64,000 bases of DNA. It comes from Hymenobacter sediminis. Its GTDB lineage: Bacteria > Bacteroidota > Bacteroidia > Cytophagales > Hymenobacteraceae. Under the pieces are notes generated by a model, which saw only the letters and a list, made by a program, of their open reading frames with translations, was not told the DNA's origin and did no database searches. Shown here piece after piece: positions 45,546 to 52,483 of this stretch (the stretch's first letter is position 1; each line of letters opens with the position of its first letter). The position numbers and the translations under genes were made by a program. The DNA lies in contig NZ_QKNS01000003.1 of assembly GCF_003231285.1 (NCBI RefSeq), positions 248,001 through 312,000 of the forward strand, given 5' to 3'.

Positions 45546-47078
45546 ATGCCAGCTTTGTACTCGGTGCTGCGGCGCCCTTTTGAAGTAGATTTGCGGGCCT
45601 TGGCTTTGTTGCGGGCAGCGGTAGCCTTTGTTATCCTGCTGGATATTGGCATCCGGAGCACCGATTTAGAGGTTTTCTACTCCAACATGGGAGTGCTACC
45701 CCTGCCGGTGCTGCTAGAGCGTAACTGGAACACCTATCAATTTTCGCTGCACACTAGCAGCGGCCTCTGGCAGGTGCAAGCGGTGCTGTTTGGGTTGGCG
45801 GCCCTGGCGGCGGTAGCGCTGCTGTTAGGCTACCGCACTCGCCTGATGACCGTTATTTCCTGGGCGCTGCTGGTATCAGTGCAAAACCGGAACCCGCTGA
45901 TTCTGCAGGGCGGCGACGACCTATTACGAATGCTGCTGTTCTGGGGCTTCTTTCTGCCCTGGGGGCGGGTGTATTCCCTCGACTCTAGGGGAAAGCCGCT
46001 ACCCGAGACCATGCGCTACAACAGCGCGGCTACCTTTGCTTACATCGTGCAAATAGCGCTGGTGTACTGGTGTACGGCCTTGCTGAAGAATAGCCCGGAG
46101 TGGCACGGAGAGGGCACCGCCTTATACTACGCCCTTAGCCTCGACCAGGTACTACTGCCTGGAGGAAGGCTAATTTATCCGTACCCGGGCTTGCTGCAGG
46201 TACTTACCTGGTTTGCTTTCTTCACAGAGCTGTGCTTGCCGTTCGTGCTGTTTATTCCGTGGCGGGTGCCGTTCTGGCGGCTCCTGTTTGTGGTGATAAT
46301 GTATGGGTTCCACTTCGGCATTAGCCTGACGCTGTACGTAGGCCTGTTTTTCCTGATTAACATGGCCTCGGTGCTGGGGCTGCTACCGAGCAGCGCCATG
46401 GACTGGCTGGAACGCCGCTTGGTGCCGGCCTATCAGCGCATAGGTCCGAAGGTGGCCGCTCGGGTAGTGCAGCCTTTTGCTGGTCATCTGGCTACTATCC
46501 GCAATGCGGTGCGGCTGCGGGTGGAAAGCTCGGTCAACCTCCCCAGTGGCGCCTGGAACCTGCTGCGGTCTGTGCGGGAAGGGGTAGTGCTCGCCTTGGT
46601 AGCGTATGTCTGCTGGTGGAACCTCGACAGCATTGTGCGCCCCGAGTGGACCATGAGCCAGCCTATGCGCTGGGTGGGTTATCTTTTTCGGACCGACCAG
46701 CACTGGGGCATGTTTGCGCCTTCCGTATTCAAGGATGACGGCTGGTATATTCTGGATGGCACCACCACTACCGGGCAGCACCTTGACCTGAACCAAGGGG
46801 GTAGGCCGACCACCTACCGCAAACCAGCCTCCGTGGTATCCCTGTTCCGGAACGACCGGTGGCGTAAGTACTCCGAGAACTACCTGTTCGTGGATAACCT
46901 CTACCTGCGGGGGTATTACTGCAACTACCTGCTACGCGTCTGGCATGAAGACCCCTCACACCCGCCCCTGAAGCAGCTCGATGTCATCTATATGAAGGAA
47001 GTGTCACTGCCCGATTACAAGGTGGCTGGTCCTAACCGCGAGGTACTGTGCAGTTGCGTTCCAACTCCCGCTCAGTAG
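45546..47078 (+). CDS. HTTM-domain membrane protein
   Basis: 510 residues, multi-pass. HTTM (horizontally transferred transmembrane) domain related to vitamin K-dependent gamma-glutamyl carboxylase: EVDLRALALLRAAVAFVILL, then DLEVFYSNMGVLP, LLLGYRTRLMTVISW, NRNPLILQGGDDLLRMLLFW and FTELCLPFVLFIPW. The C-terminal 190 residues are soluble (WRKYSENYLFVDNLY, WHEDPSHPPLKQLDVIYMKE). Activity in bacteria is not established. Starts 87 bases after the inverted repeat. Confidence 0.88.
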   Translation: MPALYSVLRRPFEVDLRALALLRAAVAFVILLDIGIRSTDLEVFYSNMGVLPLPVLLERNWNTYQFSLHTSSGLWQVQAVLFGLAALAAVALLLGYRTRLMTVISWALLVSVQNRNPLILQGGDDLLRMLLFWGFFLPWGRVYSLDSRGKPLPETMRYNSAATFAYIVQIALVYWCTALLKNSPEWHGEGTALYYALSLDQVLLPGGRLIYPYPGLLQVLTWFAFFTELCLPFVLFIPWRVPFWRLLFVVIMYGFHFGISLTLYVGLFFLINMASVLGLLPSSAMDWLERRLVPAYQRIGPKVAARVVQPFAGHLATIRNAVRLRVESSVNLPSGAWNLLRSVREGVVLALVAYVCWWNLDSIVRPEWTMSQPMRWVGYLFRTDQHWGMFAPSVFKDDGWYILDGTTTTGQHLDLNQGGRPTTYRKPASVVSLFRNDRWRKYSENYLFVDNLYLRGYYCNYLLRVWHEDPSHPPLKQLDVIYMKEVSLPDYKVAGPNREVLCSCVPTPAQ

Positions 47079-47127
47079 CCAGCCGGGCTGGCTGATTACT
47101 GTTTATTTCACGCTTATCAACTCTCCC

Positions 47128-48150
47128 ATGTCCGATTTGCCACAAGAACAGCCAACTCTTAACCGTGCCAATACACCGTCCCTTTTCCCGGTAGTACCAG
47201 GCGTATGGGGTCGGCGCGACGTGTTCACCAACCTTTACTACGTGCGTGCTCAGGAGCAGCCTGTTGCTTCTTGGGTGCTGGTTGATGCCGGTTTGCCCGG
47301 TTCAGGAAGCAAAGCGCAGCACTCTGCCGAATACCTGTTCGGAGCCGGCAATCCGCCCGCCGCCATCCTGCTCACCCACGGACACTTTGACCACATAGGG
47401 GCGCTGCCTCATTTGCTGAAGCTTTGGCCTGACGTAACGGTGTATGCCCACCCCCTGGAACTGCCTTACCTTACCGGCCGCTCCTCGTATCCGCCACCTG
47501 ACCCCACGGTAGGAGGTGGGGCTATGGCTGCCATGTCTTTTTTGTACCCTAAAGCGCCACTGAACCTGGGAATACGGGTACAGGCTCTGCCCGCCGATGG
47601 ATCGGTGCCACATATGCCCGGCTGGCGCTGGTTACACACGCCCGGCCATACGCCCGGCCACGTTTCGTTCTACCGCGAGCAAGACGGCCTGTTGCTGGCC
47701 GGCGACGCTTTCGTAACCACCAAGCAGGAGTCGGCCCTGGCGGTACTGCAGCAGCGCCAAGAAGTAAACGGCCCCCCAGCCTACTTCACCCCCGACTGGC
47801 CCACGGCTCAGCAGTCGGTGATGCTGCTAGCAGAGCTGCAGCCCCGTATAGCGGCCACCGGCCACGGTATTCCGATGCAAGGCGTGGTGCTGCAGCAGGA
47901 GTTGCGCCGCCTGGCCCGCGGATTCGAGGAGCTGGCTGTGCCCGCGCAAGGTCGCTACGTAGGCGACTCCGCCACTGCCGACGAAACCGGGGTTACCTAT
48001 GTGCCGCCGGCCACCGGCCGCCAGGTACCGCTGTGGGCTATAGGAGCGGGGGTAGCACTGGTTGCAGGCCTCTACTGGCTACGCGCCCGGCGCCCTACCC
48101 CTTCCTATGCGGCCAACCCCCACCGCGAAGAGTGGGCCAGCGTCCGTTAA
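47128..48150 (+). CDS. MBL-fold metallo-hydrolase with C-terminal transmembrane helix
   Basis: 340 residues. Metal-binding motif THGHFDHIG with His84, His86, Asp88 and His89, a later His in HTPGHTPGH and Asp in LLLAGDAFVT, all typical. The C-terminal PLWAIGAGVALVAGLYWLRA forms one transmembrane helix, anchoring the enzyme at the membrane. Substrate unknown. It lies 49 bases after the HTTM gene and probably shares its transcript. Confidence 0.9.
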   Translation: MSDLPQEQPTLNRANTPSLFPVVPGVWGRRDVFTNLYYVRAQEQPVASWVLVDAGLPGSGSKAQHSAEYLFGAGNPPAAILLTHGHFDHIGALPHLLKLWPDVTVYAHPLELPYLTGRSSYPPPDPTVGGGAMAAMSFLYPKAPLNLGIRVQALPADGSVPHMPGWRWLHTPGHTPGHVSFYREQDGLLLAGDAFVTTKQESALAVLQQRQEVNGPPAYFTPDWPTAQQSVMLLAELQPRIAATGHGIPMQGVVLQQELRRLARGFEELAVPAQGRYVGDSATADETGVTYVPPATGRQVPLWAIGAGVALVAGLYWLRARRPTPSYAANPHREEWASVR

Positions 48151-48265
48151 CCCCGGCTCGCAACGCCTACCTAACAATTTTTCTGATTTGGTCACTTCCT
48201 GGGCTCCGCTCTTCCTCCACTCCGGAGCGGGGTGGGGCCCAAGAAGCTTATTCGTGCGCGCCTAC

Positions 48266-49147
48266 ATGAAACACACTGAGCCTGAGCAAGTCAAAAATGT
48301 GCGGCGCCAGCTAGCAGCATTGCGCCACCTAAGCCTACGGCGTCATTCTATTGCGGAGTTGGCTAGCCGCATCCGGCGGCTTCTGGCCGGCCACCCGGTG
48401 CGCTGTATTGAGCTGCCAGCCGGGGTTTTACTTTACCGGGGGGTAGTCAGGGAAGAGCCACCTACTTACTGGTCGGAAGTGTCGTATCCGCCACCCGAAC
48501 GGGTGCAGCACGATCAACGGGCCAACCGAGCCGGACAACCCATGTTTTACGCCAGTGCTACTTGGCACCCGCCCTTTTTCGAAGCCGGCGTGCAGCGTAA
48601 CGACCGGATTGTTATCAGCAGGTGGAAAAGCCAGGCGCCCCTGCGCTTAGTAAGCTTTCATGAGCCCGACCAGTGCTCTGACGACCCGCATTCCAACCGC
48701 AACCAGGTGCTGGGGCAGGCGCGGGCCTCTTTACCCGAGCCGGCCCGGTTGGTCGCTGCCTTCCTGACGCGAGTCTTCATCAAGTCGGTTTCCGAGCAGA
48801 ACAGCCACCACTACCGCCTCTCCATTGCCGTTGCCGAAGCGTGTGAGCTAGGTACCGCCTTCGATGGGCTGCTTTACCCGTCGGCGGCTATGCCGTCGCC
48901 CGCGCACAACTTGGCCCTGCACCCTACCTGCCTAGACAATGGCAAGGTGCAGCTACAGTATGTGGAGCACTTGCGGGTAAACCGGGTAGGAACAGAAATG
49001 CTGGATGTTTGCTCCCTGGATTTCGCTAACCGCTTCGATCAGCAAGGACGTCTGCAGTGGCTGAATCAGCCCGGCAACTGGGTATTACGCGAGGCTGGCC
49101 GCAGCATTATCTACCAACTGAGCCCCAGCGGTGGTTGGTGTTCTTGA
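48266..49147 (+). CDS. RES-domain-like protein, no adjacent antitoxin
   Basis: 293 residues from the ATG at 48266; the longer frame to 48062 overlaps the hydrolase gene in another frame. RES-like features: LLYRGV with Arg58, SEVSYPPPERVQHDQRANRA, QPMFYASATW with Ser97, and FEAGV with Glu106, close to the Arg-Glu-Ser set of RES NAD-degrading toxins; AFDGLLYPSAAM near 210. No DUF2384/Xre antitoxin gene lies beside it, so a toxin-antitoxin role is not supported. 115 bases after the MBL gene. Confidence 0.7.
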   Translation: MKHTEPEQVKNVRRQLAALRHLSLRRHSIAELASRIRRLLAGHPVRCIELPAGVLLYRGVVREEPPTYWSEVSYPPPERVQHDQRANRAGQPMFYASATWHPPFFEAGVQRNDRIVISRWKSQAPLRLVSFHEPDQCSDDPHSNRNQVLGQARASLPEPARLVAAFLTRVFIKSVSEQNSHHYRLSIAVAEACELGTAFDGLLYPSAAMPSPAHNLALHPTCLDNGKVQLQYVEHLRVNRVGTEMLDVCSLDFANRFDQQGRLQWLNQPGNWVLREAGRSIIYQLSPSGGWCS

Positions 49148-49363
49148 AAACAGCCTAAAACAGGTTTGATCAGCAATTTAGGTTGAACACCCAGATAATC
49201 AGCTGTTTTGTTAAATATACAAATGCTAATATTTTTTTATCTTTTCATACGTATTACTACGTGTTTATAAGCAATAAATACGTATTTAAACAAGATAGGA
49301 AGGTATTTTCTGTAGAGGTGGCGTACAACGAGGCGTGTTTCACCCAGATACTTATTTCTTCCT

Positions 49364-50119
49364 ATGATGACAAATTCCCCCAACCCAACTCCTGAGTCGG
49401 CTGCTGCTCCGGCTGGAGTGCCTCGCCGTGCTTTCCTGCGCTATACTGGTGCCAGCGTTGCCATAACCGGACTGTTACTTGCTGGCTGCGATGATGATAG
49501 TGATGATGTAGATGCTAATCTGGTTGATGTAGGGGCCGATGATACAGGCATTCTAAACTACGCCTACGCCTTGGAGCAATTGGAAGCGGCTTTCTACGCT
49601 GAGATTAAAAACGGAGCTTACTACAAAGGCCTGGGCGCAAATAGCGCCGAAAAGCAGATTCTGGATGATTTAGCCCTGCATGAACTGGCCCACAAAAACT
49701 TCTTCAAAGCTGCTCTTGGTAATAATGCCATCAAAGACCTAGAGCCAGATTTTAGTGCGGTTAACTTCGGTGATAAGAACAGTGTGCTAACCAATGCCCA
49801 AGCCTTCGAGGATCTTGGAGTAGCTGCCTACAACGGGGCCGGTCGTTTTATTAAAAGTCCAACTAATCTAGCACTGGCTGGCAAAATCGTGTCGGTGGAA
49901 GCACGTCACGCTGCTCTCATCCGCGACCTGCGCCAGTACAACAACTTTGTTGGATCCGATGTAGTGGATCTATTTATCCCTACTGCTGGCAGCGAAAGCA
50001 CTCCTGGAGCAGGTACTGGCACTGGAAAAGAGAGGTCGAAGCGTCCGCAGGAAGTGCTAAACACGGCTAACCAATTCTTAAAAGCCGGTTCTAAACTCAG
50101 CGCCCGCAGCTTCAGCTAA
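49364..50119 (+). CDS. Exported ferritin-like lipoprotein (PF13668-type), first of a pair
   Basis: 251 residues. A twin-arginine-like motif RRAFLR (21-26), a hydrophobic helix (SVAITGLLLAGC) and a lipobox LAGC at Cys42 suggest Tat export and lipid anchoring. Ferritin-like bundle at about 55-215: NYAYALEQLEAAFYAEI, LALHELAHKNFF, QAFEDLGVAAYNGA and IVSVEARHAALIRDL, with Glu and His for a di-metal site. Tail of low complexity. Tandem ATG at 49364 and 49367. Followed 58 bases later by a second ferritin-like gene. Role of these exported proteins is unknown to me. Confidence 0.85.
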   Translation: MMTNSPNPTPESAAAPAGVPRRAFLRYTGASVAITGLLLAGCDDDSDDVDANLVDVGADDTGILNYAYALEQLEAAFYAEIKNGAYYKGLGANSAEKQILDDLALHELAHKNFFKAALGNNAIKDLEPDFSAVNFGDKNSVLTNAQAFEDLGVAAYNGAGRFIKSPTNLALAGKIVSVEARHAALIRDLRQYNNFVGSDVVDLFIPTAGSESTPGAGTGTGKERSKRPQEVLNTANQFLKAGSKLSARSFS

Positions 50120-50177
50120 GTCAGCTACCTTCTGACATTCCTGTTTTCTCCTTCCTACCCAGACATTTCACTCCATC

Positions 50178-51131
50178 ATGGATTTACTGAAACTGATTTC
50201 CGATATAGAAAAGGTTGACCCCGAAGTATACGAGCGCCTGGACCCCCGTCGGCGGGTGTTCAAGCACTTTGGCCTCGCTGGTAAGACTCTAACAGCCGCT
50301 ATGCTGCCAGGCTTGGTAAGCGGCATATTCCAGCGTGCTTACGGTCAGGGTGTTTCTATTACTCCAGCTGTTCGGGATGTGCTGAACTTGGCTCTGAGTC
50401 TGGAGTATTTAGAGTTCTACTTCTATGACACGGCCATAAAAGCCACCGGCTTGATCCCAGACGTTGACCTACCTGCTTTCCGGATTATCCGAAACGATGA
50501 GTCAGGGCATATTAAAGTGCTACGCGAAGTACTAGGCTCTGCTGCAGTTACGGCTACTCGTGAAGATTTTGATTATAGTGGTGGCGAGGGCAGGGGCGAT
50601 GGGCCTTTCAAAGGAGTGCATGACCCTGGAAAATATGCCTTGTTTCTAGGCGTAGCACAATCCTTTGTCGATACTGGTGTACGCGCTTATAAAGGAGGTG
50701 CACCGGTGCTTATGCCTAACCCGGATATTCTGGAATCGGCTTTGAATATCCACTCCGTGGAAGCTCGTCATTCCTCTCACGTTCGTACAGTACGTCGGGC
50801 CGTGGCACCAGGTGGTAATCCAAGCAATGGTACTGCTGTTCCAGGCAATCTGAGCGACCTGAATAATGTTCCCAAAAGCTGGATTTCAGGTAAAGATAAT
50901 GATGGACCTTCACCAAGTACAACACCTTCAACGGCGTTAGTATATGGGGCAGGTATAGCGCCTGAGAACTACCCTGCTGAGAACAATACATCACAGGCTG
51001 GGGTGCCAATCGTCGGTGCTGGTATTACAGAAGTAGCAGCTTCTGAAGCATTTGATGAGCCGCTAGATCCTGCTACTGTAAAGAAGATTGCACGTTATTT
51101 CGTGAGGAATACTACTCAGCTGTTCGTCTAG
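50178..51131 (+). CDS. Exported ferritin-like protein (PF13668-type), second of a pair
   Basis: 317 residues. N-terminal region with basic RRR then a hydrophobic stretch (GKTLTAAMLPGLVSGIFQRA, ending AYGQG near 58), a Tat-like but non-canonical signal after a 35-residue leader. Ferritin-like helices: LALSLEYLEFYFYDTA, IIRNDESGHIKVLREVLG, GVAQSFVDTGVRAYKG and IHSVEARHSSHVRTVR. A long Ser/Pro/Gly-rich linker follows and a C-terminal TVKKIARYFVRNTTQLFV segment. Likely partner of the first ferritin-like protein. Confidence 0.85.
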   Translation: MDLLKLISDIEKVDPEVYERLDPRRRVFKHFGLAGKTLTAAMLPGLVSGIFQRAYGQGVSITPAVRDVLNLALSLEYLEFYFYDTAIKATGLIPDVDLPAFRIIRNDESGHIKVLREVLGSAAVTATREDFDYSGGEGRGDGPFKGVHDPGKYALFLGVAQSFVDTGVRAYKGGAPVLMPNPDILESALNIHSVEARHSSHVRTVRRAVAPGGNPSNGTAVPGNLSDLNNVPKSWISGKDNDGPSPSTTPSTALVYGAGIAPENYPAENNTSQAGVPIVGAGITEVAASEAFDEPLDPATVKKIARYFVRNTTQLFV

Positions 51132-51151
51132 ACGGTGAGGCAATGCTCTAG

Positions 51152-51218
51152 CCCAAAACTACCCCTTCTTTTTCTGCTGCGCCGGAAACTGCAACAGAAA
51201 AGAAAGGGGTAGTTTGGG
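51152..51218. terminator. Imperfect bidirectional hairpin after the ferritin pair
   Basis: CCCAAAACTACCCCTT (51152-51167) pairs with AAGGGGTAGTTTGGG (51204-51218) with one bulge; inner CTTTTTCTG and CAGAAAAG also pair. The region 51132-51598 otherwise holds only the tRNA module. Confidence 0.7.
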
Positions 51219-51342
51219 ATAGATGCTGTACAAAAGGTCGAAATGAGGCTCCCAGGCGAAAAAGCATGGTGAAATTTTTTAGTTGATTATTAGGTGTTTA
51301 CTTGATGAAGCTCATCTTTTAGGTGAAAAGTACGTGTTGAAG

Positions 51343-51373
51343 TTGCACATGTCCCGAGGCTCCTCTACTTTTG
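51343..51373 (+). promoter_or_regulatory. Promoter of the second tRNA-Lys gene
   Basis: TTGCAC at 51343, then TACTTTTG at 51366-51373, 20 bases after TTG. Same layout and CTCTACTTTTG core as copy 1. Confidence 0.6.
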
Positions 51374-51412
51374 CACTCCCTTCCAGAAAGCGCCGCGCTT
51401 CGGAAAGGAAAC

Positions 51413-51488
51413 GATTCTGTAGCTCAGCTGGTAGAGCAATACACTTTTAATGTATGGGTCCTGGGTTCGAATCCCAGCGGAATCACCA
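51413..51488 (+). tRNA. tRNA-Lys (anticodon TTT), copy 2
   Basis: Identical 76 bases to the copy at 41377, including CCA. Anticodon loop CTTTTAA. Confidence 0.97.
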
Positions 51489-51491
51489 CAG

Positions 51492-51526
51492 AAAGCCCCC
51501 GGTTGCACTCGCAGCCGGGGGCTTTT
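51492..51526 (+). terminator. Terminator of tRNA-Lys copy 2
   Basis: AAAGCCCCCGG (51492-51502) with CCGGGGGCTTT (51515-51525), identical to copy 1. Confidence 0.9.
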
Positions 51527-51598
51527 GCTTTCAAGACGGGGGTAGGGCACCTAATACGAGCCGATAGTAGCGTCAGCCCGTATCAGAAATACATAGAG

Positions 51599-52360
51599 TT
51601 ATTTGCTCTTAAACTGCTGGATAGCCTTCCGGGTGAAGTCTGACAATACCAGTCGGCCACTGATGCCGGCGCGTTCTACCAGGAGTTGGCCCCAATGCTC
51701 CGTGCCTGCCCAGATAACGCGCTTCAGGGCCGTCAGGGCTTCGGGATTATAGGCGGCGAGCTTGGTGGCAAAGGCCAGCACGGCGTCGTTGAGGGCTTCT
51801 TCGGTTTCCAGCACCTCGGCGTACAGTCCTTTTTCCTTTGCCCATGCTGCCGAGCGGAATTCGGCTGCGTCCAAGGCCAATTGGGCAAAGGCAGCATTAC
51901 CAATCTTGCGCTCCACGGCCGGACCAACCACAAACGGACCGATGCCTACTACCAGTTCACTGAGCTTAACACTGGCCTGGGAGGTAGCAAAGCAGTAGTC
52001 AGTAGAAGCGGCTACCCCTACGCCGCCGCCAATGGCTTTACCCTGCACCCGACCAATGATGATTTTGGGTGAAGTCCTGCAGGCGTTAATCACCTTCGCA
52101 AAGCCCGAGAAGAATTCCAGCCCTTGTGTCTCGTTCTCAATAGCCATCAGCTCATCAAAGCTGGCACCTGCGCAGAAGGTCTTGGCGCCTTCGCTTTTCA
52201 GGATGATGACTTTCGTGCTTTCCTCTTGGCCTACCCGTGTAATCGTGTCAGCTAGTTGGGTCAGCAGCGCGCCGGGCAGGGAGTTGTGGCTAGGGTGGAA
52301 GAAGCTGATGGTAGCAATGCCTTCCGAGGAAGTATGGGTAGTAACGGTTCCTGTTTGCAT
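51599..52360 (-). CDS. Enoyl-CoA hydratase/isomerase family protein (paaF-like)
   Basis: 253-residue crotonase. Oxyanion-hole motifs FCAGASFDEL (about 62-71) and IGGGVGVAASTDYCFA (about 111-126). It is the last gene of the paa cluster, 123 bases after paaZ, so it is the likely 2,3-dehydroadipyl-CoA hydratase PaaF. However, the usual catalytic Glu pair of true hydratases is not clear: ELVVGIGPFVVGPAVERKIG has one conserved Glu with neighbours unlike ECH. An isomerase function is possible. Separated from paaZ by a 97-base inverted-repeat element. Confidence 0.8.
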   Translation of the reverse strand: MQTGTVTTHTSSEGIATISFFHPSHNSLPGALLTQLADTITRVGQEESTKVIILKSEGAKTFCAGASFDELMAIENETQGLEFFSGFAKVINACRTSPKIIIGRVQGKAIGGGVGVAASTDYCFATSQASVKLSELVVGIGPFVVGPAVERKIGNAAFAQLALDAAEFRSAAWAKEKGLYAEVLETEEALNDAVLAFATKLAAYNPEALTALKRVIWAGTEHWGQLLVERAGISGRLVLSDFTRKAIQQFKSK

Positions 52361-52374
52361 GTGGGAATACTACT

Positions 52375-52471
52375 TGTCATCCTGAGCCCAAGCGAAGGAC
52401 CTCTACTGGCTTCGTTGGCAGCCAGTGAGCTAGTCAGCGGTAGAGGTCCTTCGCTTGGGCTCAGGATGACA
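52375..52471. repeat. 97-base element with perfect 31-bp inverted repeats
   Basis: Arms 52375-52405 and 52441-52471 are exact reverse complements, beginning TGTCATCCTGAGCCCAAGCG. The 35-base loop holds a smaller hairpin (CTGGC with GCCAG). No target-site duplication was seen. It fills the gap between paaZ and the paaF-like gene. Confidence 0.93.
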
Positions 52472-52483
52472 GATGATTTAGAT

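Larger units (their letters stand above)
51413..51531 (+). repeat. 119-base direct repeat of 41377-41495
   Basis: The identity runs from the first base of the tRNA through the terminator and the GCTTT after it, then stops; the next bases are ATTGC in copy 1 and CAAGA in copy 2. The copies are 10.0 kb apart in the same orientation. Confidence 0.9.

Noticed and set aside
48062..48265. Upstream extension of the RES-domain gene to the TTG at 48062
   Set aside because: It would overlap the MBL gene's C-terminus in another frame, and its residues have no RES features.
49183..49395. 70-residue ORF in the AT-rich gap
   Set aside because: Overlaps the ferritin-like start in another frame; AT-rich chance reading with no signal.
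41377..51531. Integrative island using tRNA-Lys as attachment site
   Set aside because: No integrase or mobility gene is present, and the repeat covers a full tRNA plus terminator rather than a tRNA 3' end.
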